A stretch of 64,000 nucleotides of DNA from Paenibacillus eucommiae (lineage in GTDB: Bacteria > Bacillota > Bacilli > Paenibacillales > NBRC-103111): the NCBI RefSeq assembly GCF_017874215.1, contig NZ_JAGGLB010000006.1, positions 124,001 through 188,000 on the forward strand, in the 5' to 3' direction. The notes below the pieces were generated by a model, which was not told the DNA's origin, did not search any database, and worked only from the letters and a program-made list of their open reading frames with translations. Of the stretch, positions 8,295 to 17,511 are shown piece by piece (position 1 is the stretch's first letter; every line of letters starts with the position of its first letter). The position numbers were made by a program, and so were the translations under genes.

Positions 8295-9924
8295 ATTATT
8301 AATTGTTGATGATGAGGCTTTTATTGTGGATGGCCTGGCGAATTTTTTCACCGAGTATGAGGGTCTGGAGCTTGAGATTTATACAGCTTATTCTGCGGAT
8401 GAAGCGCTGGAGTGGCTGAGGCGGACCCAGATTGATATTGTGCTTAGCGATATTCGCATGCCTGGGATGTCGGGCTTTGAGCTGCAGCAGCAAATTATGC
8501 AGTTGTGGCCGCTTTGCAAAGTCATCTTCCTGACGGGATTTAATGATTTTCAATATGTCCAGACAGCGCTTAGACAAGCCAGCGTGGATTATATTCTGAA
8601 AACGGAGGAAAATGAAACGATTGTTCAAGCTGTGAAGAAAGCCGTGCTGAGTCTGGAGAGCCAGTTTGAAATGGAGCGCTTGCTTCAAGAGGCACGCAGC
8701 CAGCGGCAAACGGCCATGCCCTTGTTGCAAAAGGAGTTTCTGATAGACTTGCTGCAAGGGGAAGTCCGCGAGCCGGCATTGGCCCAGCACATATACGAGC
8801 TGCAGCTTCCAGTCGATGCGGGGCTTCCGGTGCTGCTGCTGCTTGGGCGTATCGATGATTGGGATAAACGGAACCAGCGTGCAGATCAATCCCTCCTCTT
8901 ATATGCCGTGCAGAATATCTCCAATGAGTATTTGTCCCCGGCATCCCGACTGATATGCGTAACCTATGACCGTTCGCGTCTCGCTTGGCTTATACAACCA
9001 TCTGGAGATGCGGATTGGGAAAGGACTGTGCGCTATGTAACCGGCATGATGGAGAAAATTCAGATGGCATGCCGCAGCTTTCTGAAGCTGACCGTCTCGC
9101 TGCTGGTCGCACAAAGTCCTGTTCCCTGGCAGCAATGCGCGGAGAAATTCCAGACACTCCAATCCTTATTTTATATGGATTACGGGATGAGGCATGAACT
9201 GCTCTTACGGGAGGGTGCATTGGGGCCAAAAAGCCAGCAGCAGATAGCGAACGTAACAGGACGCTTAACATTAAATAAGCTTTCGCTATTAGAGACATAC
9301 CTGGAAACGGGGCAAAAGGAGCAATTTCACAGCCTGTTCTCGCAGCTGCTGAAGCTCGTGCCGGCGGCTGGGGATGAATCGGCTGGAGTGAGAATGCAGT
9401 TCTATTACATGGTCATAGCCATCTATTTCTCCAGATTAAACCGCTTGGAATCGCTGGCCGAGTTTGCTACCCGCTTTGACTCCGCCCGTCTGACCAGACT
9501 GGAGGACTACCGCAGCTGGGATGAAGCGATGGAGAGCTTGCTCAGCATAGCGGGCTTTTTATTCGATCAGAAGCAGGATCAATTGGCTGAACGGGAGCAG
9601 GAAATCGTTAATATCATTAAGATGTATATTGAGAAAAATATGTCGGGCGATCTCTCCCTAACCCGTATCGGGGAAGTCGTAGGCTTCAACCCGTCCTATC
9701 TTTCGAGGCTGTACAAGCAGCTGACCGGAGAAGGACTATCGGAGTATATTGTCGAGGTTCGACTTGCCAAAGCCAAGGAGCTGCTGCAGCAGCAGCATCC
9801 CAAGGTTCAGGACATCAGCGAAGCGCTGGGGTTTGATTCGGCCACTTACTTTGGACGTTTTTTCCGCAAGCTTACGAACATGACCCCGACCGAATATCGG
9901 GAAACTTTCATCCGCCGGGAGTAA
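8287..9924 (+). CDS. Response regulator with AraC-type DNA-binding domain, YesN family
   Basis: This 545-residue transcriptional regulator is the partner of the kinase at 6504-8294. ATG at 8287 lies inside the end of the kinase gene and follows AAGGAGG, so it is preferred over upstream in-frame codons. The receiver domain occupies about residues 1-120, with the acidic pair DDE near the start, phospho-acceptor Asp55 in LSDIRMPG and Lys in LKTEEN. A central region of about 300 residues has no motif I recognise. The C-terminal 100 residues are two AraC helix-turn-helix motifs (LTRIGEVVGFNPSYLSRLYK and ISEALGFDSATYFGRFFRK). A promoter 40 bp downstream of the gene and one at 15416 share a box over the -35 region, a plausible binding site. 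Confidence 0.93.
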   Translation: MYRLLIVDDEAFIVDGLANFFTEYEGLELEIYTAYSADEALEWLRRTQIDIVLSDIRMPGMSGFELQQQIMQLWPLCKVIFLTGFNDFQYVQTALRQASVDYILKTEENETIVQAVKKAVLSLESQFEMERLLQEARSQRQTAMPLLQKEFLIDLLQGEVREPALAQHIYELQLPVDAGLPVLLLLGRIDDWDKRNQRADQSLLLYAVQNISNEYLSPASRLICVTYDRSRLAWLIQPSGDADWERTVRYVTGMMEKIQMACRSFLKLTVSLLVAQSPVPWQQCAEKFQTLQSLFYMDYGMRHELLLREGALGPKSQQQIANVTGRLTLNKLSLLETYLETGQKEQFHSLFSQLLKLVPAAGDESAGVRMQFYYMVIAIYFSRLNRLESLAEFATRFDSARLTRLEDYRSWDEAMESLLSIAGFLFDQKQDQLAEREQEIVNIIKMYIEKNMSGDLSLTRIGEVVGFNPSYLSRLYKQLTGEGLSEYIVEVRLAKAKELLQQQHPKVQDISEALGFDSATYFGRFFRKLTNMTPTEYRETFIRRE

Positions 9925-9950
9925 AAAAGTAAACGTAAGTCGATCCAAGT

Positions 9951-9992
9951 AGAGAGAATCCGATTGTTGCAGGAATGGCCTCCCCCTATAAT
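9951..9992 (+). promoter_or_regulatory. Promoter of the second ABC operon with shared -35 box
   Basis: TTGTTG (9964-9969) and a perfect TATAAT (9987-9992) are 17 bp apart, about 50 bp upstream of the lipoprotein start. The -35 lies in AGAGAATCCGATTGTTG (9953-9969), which matches 15 of 17 bases of a box in the same position at the promoter near 15416. Confidence 0.65.
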
Positions 9993-10040
9993 AGAGTTGT
10001 AAGCTTACATCAAAAATGATTGAAAAGGGGTCAAACACCT

Positions 10041-11711
10041 ATGCAAAGAAAGAAATACCGGCCATTGCTGATTCTGTCCATAGCTTGTATGCTTATCGCT
10101 TCGACGGCTTGCAGTAAGAACGAGAAAGAAGCGGCAAACACCGCATCTCCTGCACCAACTACTCCAACATCGGCAACCGGGCAGCCTGTGGAAGCCATCG
10201 ATCCGCTGGGTAAATTCGACCCGCCAATCGAGGTGACGTCTGTTCGGGACGTATCCGCTTCTACACAATTCCGCCCGGGTGAATCGATCAGTAATAATGT
10301 ATGGAGCCGGGAATATGAAGAAAAGCTTGGGATTAAGGTCAAGTATTTATGGACGACCAATGGCGACTATATTCAGAAGCTGAACGTGTCGATCGCATCC
10401 GGTGAGCTCGCAGATATATTCGGCGTCAGAAACGTTCAACTGAAGCAGCTCGTAGAAACGAATCAGTTGGAGGATCTGACAGAGATTTTTGAGAAATATG
10501 CGTCTCCCCTAACCAAAAAGATAATAAACGAAGATCCGCGCCAATTGAATTCGGCGAAATATAACGGCAAGCTGATGGGTATTCCTCATGTTGGATCACC
10601 TTCCGACTTCTCGGAAGTGCTGTGGATCCGTGCGGATTGGCTGAAGAAGCTGAATTTGCCGGAGCCAAAAACGATGGACGATGTGTTCCGTATTGCTGAG
10701 GCTTTCGTTACCCAGGATCCGGATGGCAATAACAAAGCGGATACGTACGGTTTGGGTATGACTTCCGGTCTTGCAACACTGAAAGGCTTCTACAACGGTT
10801 ATCACGCATACCCTTACGCCTGGATTAAGGACGAGACTGGCAAGCTGGTCTACGGAAGCATTCAGCCGGAGGTCAAGCAGGCGCTCGGCAAGCTGCAGGA
10901 AATGTATAAGAATAAATGGATTGACCGGGAATTCGCGGTTAAGGATCCGAACAAAGCGATCGAGCTGCTTACCTCGGGCAAGATTGGCATGCAGTATGGA
11001 GCTTGGTGGAATCCGACATGGCCACTGCAAATGAACAAAGACCAGGATCCGGATGCGGATTGGAAATCCTATGGGTTACCGTCCATTGATTCCGACACGG
11101 CCAAGCTTCAGCTTGATTTTCCGACAGGAGAGTATTACGTTGTGAAAAAAGGGGCAAAAAATCCCGAGGCCGCTATTAAAATGTTGAATCTGATGGTGGA
11201 TCACGCTTTTTCGGAAACAGCAGACATAGAGAACTTTTTTATCGCGAATGATGGCTTTTTATATAATAATTATCCATTGCTATATGTGGCTCCCGTTAAC
11301 GGGAATTTGAAGATTCACTTGAATTTGACCAAAGCGCTGGAAGCGAAGGATCCTTCTACTTTAAACTCGGAGGAAAAAGGGTACTATGACAAGATCATGG
11401 CTTACCGTGGCGGAGATAATAAAAATTGGTACCAAGAGGGCATGTATGGCAATATTAGCGCCTGGCCCAGTGTGAAGGAAAAGCTCGACCAGAACGCGAT
11501 TCAATATGAAGAGTTTTATGGAACGCCAACGAAGACGATGGGTCAAAAAGGCGCAGTGTTGGCGAAAATGATGACTGAAACCTTTACCAAAATTATTATG
11601 GGCGAAGTTCCGCTCGATGATTTTGATACATTCGTAAAAAATTGGAAAAATCTTGGCGGCGATGAAATTACGAAGGAAGTTAATGAATGGGCTGAGCAGC
11701 AACAGCAATAA
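10041..11711 (+). CDS. Sugar ABC transporter extracellular solute-binding lipoprotein
   Basis: This 556-residue binding lipoprotein belongs to the second importer. ATG at 10041, about 11 nt after AAAAGGGG, starts a lipoprotein signal peptide (QRKKYR, hydrophobic core, lipobox ASTAC) and is preferred over an in-frame TTG at 10020. A Thr/Ser/Pro-rich linker precedes the mature domain, which begins PPIEVTSVRDVS. It belongs to the same LplA-like group as the protein at 175-1827 but is clearly divergent: it has EEKLGIKVKYLW and LWIRADWLKKLNLPEPKT. Two permeases follow after a hairpin. The upstream kinase and regulator pair makes induction by an extracellular sugar likely. Confidence 0.9.
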   Translation: MQRKKYRPLLILSIACMLIASTACSKNEKEAANTASPAPTTPTSATGQPVEAIDPLGKFDPPIEVTSVRDVSASTQFRPGESISNNVWSREYEEKLGIKVKYLWTTNGDYIQKLNVSIASGELADIFGVRNVQLKQLVETNQLEDLTEIFEKYASPLTKKIINEDPRQLNSAKYNGKLMGIPHVGSPSDFSEVLWIRADWLKKLNLPEPKTMDDVFRIAEAFVTQDPDGNNKADTYGLGMTSGLATLKGFYNGYHAYPYAWIKDETGKLVYGSIQPEVKQALGKLQEMYKNKWIDREFAVKDPNKAIELLTSGKIGMQYGAWWNPTWPLQMNKDQDPDADWKSYGLPSIDSDTAKLQLDFPTGEYYVVKKGAKNPEAAIKMLNLMVDHAFSETADIENFFIANDGFLYNNYPLLYVAPVNGNLKIHLNLTKALEAKDPSTLNSEEKGYYDKIMAYRGGDNKNWYQEGMYGNISAWPSVKEKLDQNAIQYEEFYGTPTKTMGQKGAVLAKMMTETFTKIIMGEVPLDDFDTFVKNWKNLGGDEITKEVNEWAEQQQQ

Positions 11712-11729
11712 TAGAGGTAAAGTAGTTAA

Positions 11730-11764
11730 GGGAGGGCAATTGACCTTGTCCCTCTCTTTTCTTT
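11730..11764 (+). terminator. Terminator-like stem-loop between binding protein and permease
   Basis: GGGAGGG (11730-11736) pairs with CCCTCTC (11750-11756) with one G-U pair, followed by a T-rich run. It lies between the lipoprotein and permease genes and could reduce transcription of the permeases. The operon at 175-3753 has a hairpin in the same place. Confidence 0.55.
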
Positions 11765-11781
11765 GACTTTTTTGATGGAAG

Positions 11782-12690
11782 ATGGTGGAAAAGATGGACA
11801 AAAAGTTGATGAAACAGCTTCCGCTGCATATGATGCTGCTCCCCGGCATTATTATCGTGCTTATCTACAGTTATGTGCCTATGGCTGGTGTTGTGATTGC
11901 CTTCCAGCAATTTGTTCCTTCGAACGGCTTATTCCGCTCCGAATGGATTGGCTTTGAAAACTTTCGTTATGTGTTTACGATGCCTGATTTTTATCTGGTG
12001 CTGAAGAATACGGTTTTCATTGCTTTTATGAAAATTACAGCCGGCTTGTTCGCGCCAATCGTAATCGCCATTTTATTAAATGAAATTAGTGTGCGATGGG
12101 TGAAAAAGAGCTTTCAAACATTGGTCTATTTGCCGCATTTTCTATCATGGGTTATCCTTGGGGGCATTCTGGTTGATCTGTTGACGCCTTCAGGAGGGCT
12201 AGTTAACCAATTTCTTGGTATTTTTGGCATTGAGCCGGTTTTTTTTCTGGGCAGCAACGACTGGTTTCCCTTTGTTATTGTGATATCGGACGTATGGAAA
12301 GAGTTTGGCTTTGGTACGATCATTTACTTGGCGGCTATAACTGCCATCAATCCATCGCTGTATGAGGCAGCAGTTATCGATGGGGCTAACCGCTGGAAAC
12401 AAACTTGGCATGTTACACTGCCAGGCATGCTGCCCATCGTAGTATTGGTCGCTACATTAAGCTTGGGTAACGTGTTAAACGCCGGGTTTGATCAAATCTT
12501 CAATTTGTACAGCCCGATTGTTTATGAGAGCGGAGATATTCTGGACACCATGGTATACCGGATGGGGCTTGTCGATTTTCAGTACGGTCTGGCTACGGCA
12601 ATCGGTACGTTCAAATCGCTTGTGTCTTTGTTATTTATCGGAGTTTCTTATGGTTTAGCTTATAAGCTTGCTAACTACAGGATTTTTTAA
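11782..12690 (+). CDS. Sugar ABC transporter permease, LplB-like
   Basis: This 302-residue inner-membrane permease is the first of the second importer. It has the standard LplB pattern: a first helix with GIIIVLIYSYVPMAGVVIAF, FENFRYVF, LVYLPHFLSWVILGGI and an EAA loop EAAVIDGANRWKQTW. ATG at 11782 has only a weak ribosome site. A second ATG at 11794 (DKKLMKQ), just after GGTGG, is equally possible and would remove four residues. It is 70 bp downstream of the lipoprotein stop, with a hairpin between, and 15 bp upstream of its partner. Confidence 0.9.
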   Translation: MVEKMDKKLMKQLPLHMMLLPGIIIVLIYSYVPMAGVVIAFQQFVPSNGLFRSEWIGFENFRYVFTMPDFYLVLKNTVFIAFMKITAGLFAPIVIAILLNEISVRWVKKSFQTLVYLPHFLSWVILGGILVDLLTPSGGLVNQFLGIFGIEPVFFLGSNDWFPFVIVISDVWKEFGFGTIIYLAAITAINPSLYEAAVIDGANRWKQTWHVTLPGMLPIVVLVATLSLGNVLNAGFDQIFNLYSPIVYESGDILDTMVYRMGLVDFQYGLATAIGTFKSLVSLLFIGVSYGLAYKLANYRIF

Positions 12691-12705
12691 GAAAGGGATG
12701 TAGAG

Positions 12706-13590
12706 GTGATGGTGGATCGCTCCAAAGCCAGATTCGTATTTCAAATTGCAAATTACGTCTTTCTGACGATTCTTTCTTTTCTGTGTCTATTTCCGATGAT
12801 TCATGTGATTGCCATTTCACTTAGCTCCAGCAGTGCTGCCGGGGCAGGCCTTGTGACACTATGGCCGGTTGAGTTCACATTGAAATCATACAAGTTTATT
12901 TTATCCAAACCGGAATTTATGCGCTCGATCTGGATTTCTATTGAACGTGTCTTTCTAGGCACGTTGCTCAATATGTTGTTCACGCTAATTATTGCTTATC
13001 CCTTATCCAAGGACAAGAAAGATTTAAAGTTCAGAATGGGCTATGCCTGGTTTTTCGTATTCACTATGCTGTTTGGAGGCGGGCTTATTCCGACCTTTAT
13101 GGTCATTAAATATACAGGGCTGCTTGATTCCATTTGGGCACTCGTCATTCCTGGGGCCGTACCTGTATTTAATGTGATCCTGCTCTTGAATTTTTTCCGG
13201 GGCTTGCCCAAGGAGTTGGAAGAGTCGGCATTTATAGATGGAGCGGGATATTGGTCCGTATTGTGGAAAATTTATTTGCCATTGTCTCTGCCAGCGCTTG
13301 CGACAGTAGGACTGTTTACGATTGTCGGACACTGGAATGCCTGGTTTGACGGATACATTTATATGAATTCACCGGATAAGCAGCCACTGGCGACTTATTT
13401 GCAATCCGTACTTAAAGGCGTTGATTTATTAAAAGTAACGGGGCAGGACGTGAAGACCCTCGCAGAGGTATCTGACAGGACAGCCAAAGCGGCACAAATA
13501 TTCGTCGGAGCGCTGCCGGTGCTGATGATTTATCCTTTTTTACAAAAATATTTTGTCAAAGGCTTGGTATTAGGCAGTGTCAAAGGGTAA
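12706..13590 (+). CDS. Carbohydrate ABC transporter permease, YtcP-like
   Basis: This permease of about 294 residues is the second subunit of the second importer. GTG at 12706 and ATG at 12709 are adjacent possible starts after GAAAGGGATG; which is used does not change the protein beyond one residue. It shows FPMIHVIAISLSSS in the first helix region, LFGGGLIPTF, the EAA loop EESAFIDGAGYW and the family ending PFLQKYFVKGLVLGSVKG. The gene for a beta-helix protein starts 38 bp later and probably belongs to the same transcript. Confidence 0.9.
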   Translation: MMVDRSKARFVFQIANYVFLTILSFLCLFPMIHVIAISLSSSSAAGAGLVTLWPVEFTLKSYKFILSKPEFMRSIWISIERVFLGTLLNMLFTLIIAYPLSKDKKDLKFRMGYAWFFVFTMLFGGGLIPTFMVIKYTGLLDSIWALVIPGAVPVFNVILLLNFFRGLPKELEESAFIDGAGYWSVLWKIYLPLSLPALATVGLFTIVGHWNAWFDGYIYMNSPDKQPLATYLQSVLKGVDLLKVTGQDVKTLAEVSDRTAKAAQIFVGALPVLMIYPFLQKYFVKGLVLGSVKG

Positions 13591-13628
13591 AGCTGAACAT
13601 TATCCAATTTGAGGAGGCCAGGGATTAA

Positions 13629-14846
13629 ATGAACACATATACGATAAACGTAAAGAATTTCGGAGCGATGGGTGATGGAACTACTGATGATACGATGGCT
13701 TTGCAAAAAGCGATCGACACCGCAGCAGCCCAAGGAGGGGGGACGGTGTATGTTCCCGCCTCCACCAGCGCATATCCAATCTCATCAACGCTCTTTGTGG
13801 AAGCTAACATTACACTTTATCTAGACAATGGAGCTGTTATTTACTTGCAGGATGGCAGTAACTGTCCAATGCTGAGCAATAAGTACAGAACGAGCCCGGA
13901 TCAGTTAGCGATAACGGATCATCATATTTCTGTGATCGGCGGTGTTTGGGACGGGAACGGATCACGTAATGAACGGATTGCTGCGGATGGAAACCTGAAT
14001 GCAGGCTTTGCCTTTTTTGGAGTCCGCCATTTGTTGATACGGGATGTTACTGTAAATGCGACTGTACTTTATGGGATTTTTATTTGCAATTGGGAAGATG
14101 TAAAGATTTCTAATGTGGACATCAATCAGACGAATCTTAACAATCAGGATGGCATCCATTTCCAAGGCCCTGGAAACCACGCAATTGTAGAAGATATTTA
14201 TGCGTACACCTTTGATGATGCAGTGGCGTTTAACTGCGACGACGTACCAAGCGGACCTTATGCAACAGTCGGAGATCAGAGTCATATTCAAATTCGTAAT
14301 ATTACTTTTCGTAAATCGCTAAATGGCATTCGTCTGCTATGTGCCAAGCACTCTCTGCGCAAAGTCACTGTATCGGGGTTAAGAGGCGAGGTGACAGACA
14401 ATGTTGTCGCGCTTAGCAATTATCAGCTGGGTACAGGCGGGCAATTTCAGGACATTCTGATTGAAGATGTCAAGGTCGATGCCAGTGGTGCACATTGTAA
14501 TTTCATGAATGAATATGGTGGCTATATTACGATTAATGATCATGTCCGCAACGTGACGGTCCGCAATGTTCATCGCCGGGATGAGGATGGCAGGGCAACC
14601 GTTCGGGTGCAGAGCAGGGCTGACATTCAAGACCTGTTGATTGAAGATGTCATCACCTATGGCGATGGCCTTCATTCGGAGTATGGAGCTATCAGGCTTG
14701 AAGCCGGATCCAAAGTGAGGAATGCGACCGTCCGTCATTGCAAGCTTTACAACAATCCGGAACTTGCGGGAAGCCGTCAACTGATCGATACAGCCGGGTC
14801 CAGGGTGGGCATGTTGTTAATGGACTCCTGTATGATTCATCAATAA
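13629..14846 (+). CDS. Right-handed beta-helix protein, pectate lyase/GH28-like
   Basis: This 405-residue protein has the features of the pectate lyase/GH28 beta-helix superfamily: an N-terminal FGAMGDGTTDDTMALQKAI motif, then repeating strands. The section NNQDGIHFQGP followed by FDDAVAFNCDD gives clustered aspartates at the site where GH28-like enzymes carry their acidic residues. ATG at 13629 follows GAGGAGG. There is no signal peptide, so it would act in the cytoplasm on imported oligosaccharide. Its place directly after the two permeases supports that. The precise activity (exo-galacturonidase, lyase or other) is not shown by the sequence. A MITE-like element follows its stop by 17 bp. 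Confidence 0.75.
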   Translation: MNTYTINVKNFGAMGDGTTDDTMALQKAIDTAAAQGGGTVYVPASTSAYPISSTLFVEANITLYLDNGAVIYLQDGSNCPMLSNKYRTSPDQLAITDHHISVIGGVWDGNGSRNERIAADGNLNAGFAFFGVRHLLIRDVTVNATVLYGIFICNWEDVKISNVDINQTNLNNQDGIHFQGPGNHAIVEDIYAYTFDDAVAFNCDDVPSGPYATVGDQSHIQIRNITFRKSLNGIRLLCAKHSLRKVTVSGLRGEVTDNVVALSNYQLGTGGQFQDILIEDVKVDASGAHCNFMNEYGGYITINDHVRNVTVRNVHRRDEDGRATVRVQSRADIQDLLIEDVITYGDGLHSEYGAIRLEAGSKVRNATVRHCKLYNNPELAGSRQLIDTAGSRVGMLLMDSCMIHQ

Positions 14847-14863
14847 ATTTATCAATGAATTAA

Positions 14864-15329
14864 GGCTCAACCTAATAATCAGTGCTTGACAGTCAAGCTA
14901 ACATTCGATGGCGGTTAAATGCTACGAAAGTGCCAGCGTATCGGCGAGGGTAATACGGGCGCTAATGGTCACCGCAGTCCGTAAGAAGCGGAAATGCAGC
15001 GAAATGAGATTGTAACGGTCACGGATGCCCCTTACAGGCTGAAAAGGGGGCGATTGTGGGGAAAACCGCCTTCTAATGGTCGCGGATGTCCATTAGAATT
15101 GTGAATATGTAAAAATCAGTCTCTAAAGGCCAGCGGTGACCGTTAGAGATAGGTCCTTTCCGTATCTGGAAGAATGGAAGATATCTTCCGTCGTTGTGAT
15201 ATACGGATTCTGCATCGGTCTATTCCTCTTTTGTTGTTGGGTAGGACATTCAACCGTACAGGATTGGCAGATGTTTTTCCAGTTTTAGCTATCCATTCAT
15301 TTGTCAAGCACTTATTGGGGTGTTAAGCC
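14864..15329 (+). mobile_element. MITE-like non-coding element, copy 1
   Basis: This is a 466-bp non-coding element with terminal inverted repeats. The left end starts GGCTCAAC and contains AGTGCTTGACA; the right end is the near-inverse, TGTCAAGCACT to GTTAAGCC. A copy matching along its whole length lies in the opposite orientation at 31568-32056. The 17-base sequence TAAATTTATCAATGAAT occurs on both sides (14844-14860 and 15330-15346). Inside are four stem-loops at about 14962, 15012, 15071 and 15119, spaced about 51, 60 and 50 bp apart. It fills most of the gap between 14846 and 15502. It encodes no protein I can support. Confidence 0.8.
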
Positions 15330-15404
15330 TAAATTTATCAATGAATCCACCCATACATTTATCCATACATTCACCAATATGGTAAATGAAAGACTGAAAA
15401 GTAA

Positions 15405-15444
15405 AGAGAGTCTGATTGTTGTTCATATTGGTTAAATCTATAAT
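15405..15444 (+). promoter_or_regulatory. Promoter of the Tat-signal protein gene with shared -35 box
   Basis: TTGTTG (15416-15421) and TATAAT (15439-15444) are 17 bp apart. The segment AGAGAGTCTGATTGTTG (15405-15421) matches the box at 9953-9969 at 15 of 17 positions, in the same place relative to the -35. The YesN-type regulator at 8287 is the obvious candidate to bind both. Confidence 0.65.
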
Positions 15445-15501
15445 AAAAGTTGTTACCTGGAAAAAAATTTTGGGTGAAAAATTTGAAGGAGGTTAATGAC
15501 T

Positions 15502-17469
15502 GTGAAACCAAATGAATCTACGGAGGAAGAGTTGGCAGACAAGGATGCTGGTGCTGTACCTGCAAATTCATCGATGGTGAGCCGAAGGAAATTATTAAGT
15601 GCTATGGGGTTGGCCGGGGCGGCAGCTGCAGCTGCCGGGATGGGGTTAAACGGATTTGTGGGAACGGCTTCGGCCAAATCACCGCACGTCGCTCTTCAGA
15701 GTAAGGTTGAATCGGCGTCGTCGATCACGTATTTACAGAGCGCCACGACCAGCGATTATTACCATGTTAGTGTTGCGGCGTATCACACTGGAAGTGAGCT
15801 CGGCGGCGGACTGTTCTATTGGGACGCCACGCGCGCGAAAAGTCAGCATAATGGCGGCACGATCATCAGTCCAACCGTTCCGTGGAACGGGCAGTACAGC
15901 ACCTTGGCTACCTATTTGGCCGGCACCGGTGAGACACAGCCAGCGGGTACAGGCTGCTGGCTGCGAATGGTCGATGACTCCATTTCATCTGCGGATTTTG
16001 GAGCTGCTGCAGGGCAGAATATTACAGCGCCTATGCAGGCGGCGAGCGAAACAGCCACGGCATTGTCTGTGCGGATGTTTGGCGGCGTCTCAGGAAGCCT
16101 GACTGGAGATGTGCTGCTGCCGAAGATGTTTGACGGAGCTGGAGCCCAGTACACGGGCGGGCGCTTGATCGTCAGGATGACCAAATATGCGGATATCTGC
16201 AACTTTACCTGCAGTGAGCTATTAGCGCAAGCTGTCTGGCATGCCAATATCCGTTCCATCCAATGCGATACGTTCACTGTCGACGGCTATGATGGAGATT
16301 GGGGCTCGTTCTGGAATAAATTCGAGAATATCCGGTCCGGACAAATTGTGCTGGACTGTCAGGCACAAGCTGTCAACGCCAATGAATTTCTGAAGTGCAA
16401 CGGCAATGCTGAATCCGTATACGGGCTGCTTATCACGGACCGTGGAGCGCCTGGACCGGCAACGTCCGAGGCACACGGCAACAACTTTATCGGCTGTGAT
16501 TTCTCTGTTTCACTCGGAGTGCATAATGCAACGCCTGCTCCGCAGCAGAATATATTGACGAACTGCTACCTGGAGCGGGGAGCGCTTGTCAACGGAAACT
16601 TCCTGATATTAGGTATGACGATGGACGGCAACTCGCCACCGGCGGTATCCCCGTTATGTCACGTTATCGGCATGACACAGCAGAACGCGGCAACCCGGGG
16701 GGATATGCTTTCGCTTGCGCTCAGCAACTCGGCAATTGGCGGAGATTGGTCTGTCCGGGACTCTAACGACAAGCCGCCAGCTTTCTCAGCGTCCTTCCCT
16801 TCTGCTACAACGGCATTGTCCAGCAGCCCTTACGGCTACAAAGCTGCATATGGAGGCACGGCCACTGGTGCATGGCAGTTCATGGATATCAACTTTGAGG
16901 TCAGCACGAAGGAGTTTTCCTCCACGATTTGGCTTTACAGTCCTACTGCCGATTTGCCGGTAGCTATTGTAGTTGTCGACAAGGCCAATAATGCAGAAAG
17001 CTACAGGGACACCAACTTTTATAACTATGGCGGCGGCTTTTATCTACTGCGTATTTCAGGAAAGATGACCGGTCCTGCAGGGATCATTCGCTTACTTTAT
17101 ACGACTGGCAGCTCCTCCACCTTTACTGCGTACCTGGGCAGTGTCTATATTTCTGCCTACAAAGGTGCACCACTTCCTTATTATGCTGTATCCGCATCTC
17201 CAGTGGAAAGTATTGTTTGCGGAGGAGCTGAAATCAAGCGTGGAATCAAGGAAGTGCCTCTAACCAGCAGCGGCTACACCGATGTTACAATAACTTTCGG
17301 AGCCGGGTTTTCTACCACACCTTCATTTACATACTCGCTTTGTCCGGCAAGTGCGTATTATGGAAACCTTAGCAAATCAGAGCTGCACAGCGTTACCCCG
17401 CAATCTGCTGTTGTGCGAATCTATTATACGACTGGCTGGGCTGGCGAAATGCATTGGCAGGCGGTCTAG
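15502..17469 (+). CDS. Twin-arginine-signal secreted beta-helix/tailspike-like protein
   Basis: This is a protein of about 655 residues, exported by the twin-arginine pathway. AAGGAGG at 15486-15492 is only 3 nt from ATG 15496 but 9 nt from GTG 15502, so GTG is preferred. The signal has SRRKLLSAMGLAG, then a long alanine-rich hydrophobic stretch ending in TASA. The mature N-terminus (about residues 60-160: GGGLFYWDAT, NGGTII, GCWLRM) resembles the module before beta-helices in tailspike-like and polysaccharide-degrading proteins. A beta-helix-like middle and a C-terminal beta-sandwich follow. No catalytic motif is certain. Folded secretion and the common promoter box with the importer suggest it processes or binds the polysaccharide whose fragments are imported. 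Confidence 0.65.
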   Translation: MKPNESTEEELADKDAGAVPANSSMVSRRKLLSAMGLAGAAAAAAGMGLNGFVGTASAKSPHVALQSKVESASSITYLQSATTSDYYHVSVAAYHTGSELGGGLFYWDATRAKSQHNGGTIISPTVPWNGQYSTLATYLAGTGETQPAGTGCWLRMVDDSISSADFGAAAGQNITAPMQAASETATALSVRMFGGVSGSLTGDVLLPKMFDGAGAQYTGGRLIVRMTKYADICNFTCSELLAQAVWHANIRSIQCDTFTVDGYDGDWGSFWNKFENIRSGQIVLDCQAQAVNANEFLKCNGNAESVYGLLITDRGAPGPATSEAHGNNFIGCDFSVSLGVHNATPAPQQNILTNCYLERGALVNGNFLILGMTMDGNSPPAVSPLCHVIGMTQQNAATRGDMLSLALSNSAIGGDWSVRDSNDKPPAFSASFPSATTALSSSPYGYKAAYGGTATGAWQFMDINFEVSTKEFSSTIWLYSPTADLPVAIVVVDKANNAESYRDTNFYNYGGGFYLLRISGKMTGPAGIIRLLYTTGSSSTFTAYLGSVYISAYKGAPLPYYAVSASPVESIVCGGAEIKRGIKEVPLTSSGYTDVTITFGAGFSTTPSFTYSLCPASAYYGNLSKSELHSVTPQSAVVRIYYTTGWAGEMHWQAV

Positions 17470-17511
17470 TACTGAATATGTAATCGCTACCAATCTAAGG
17501 GGGATCCAAAT

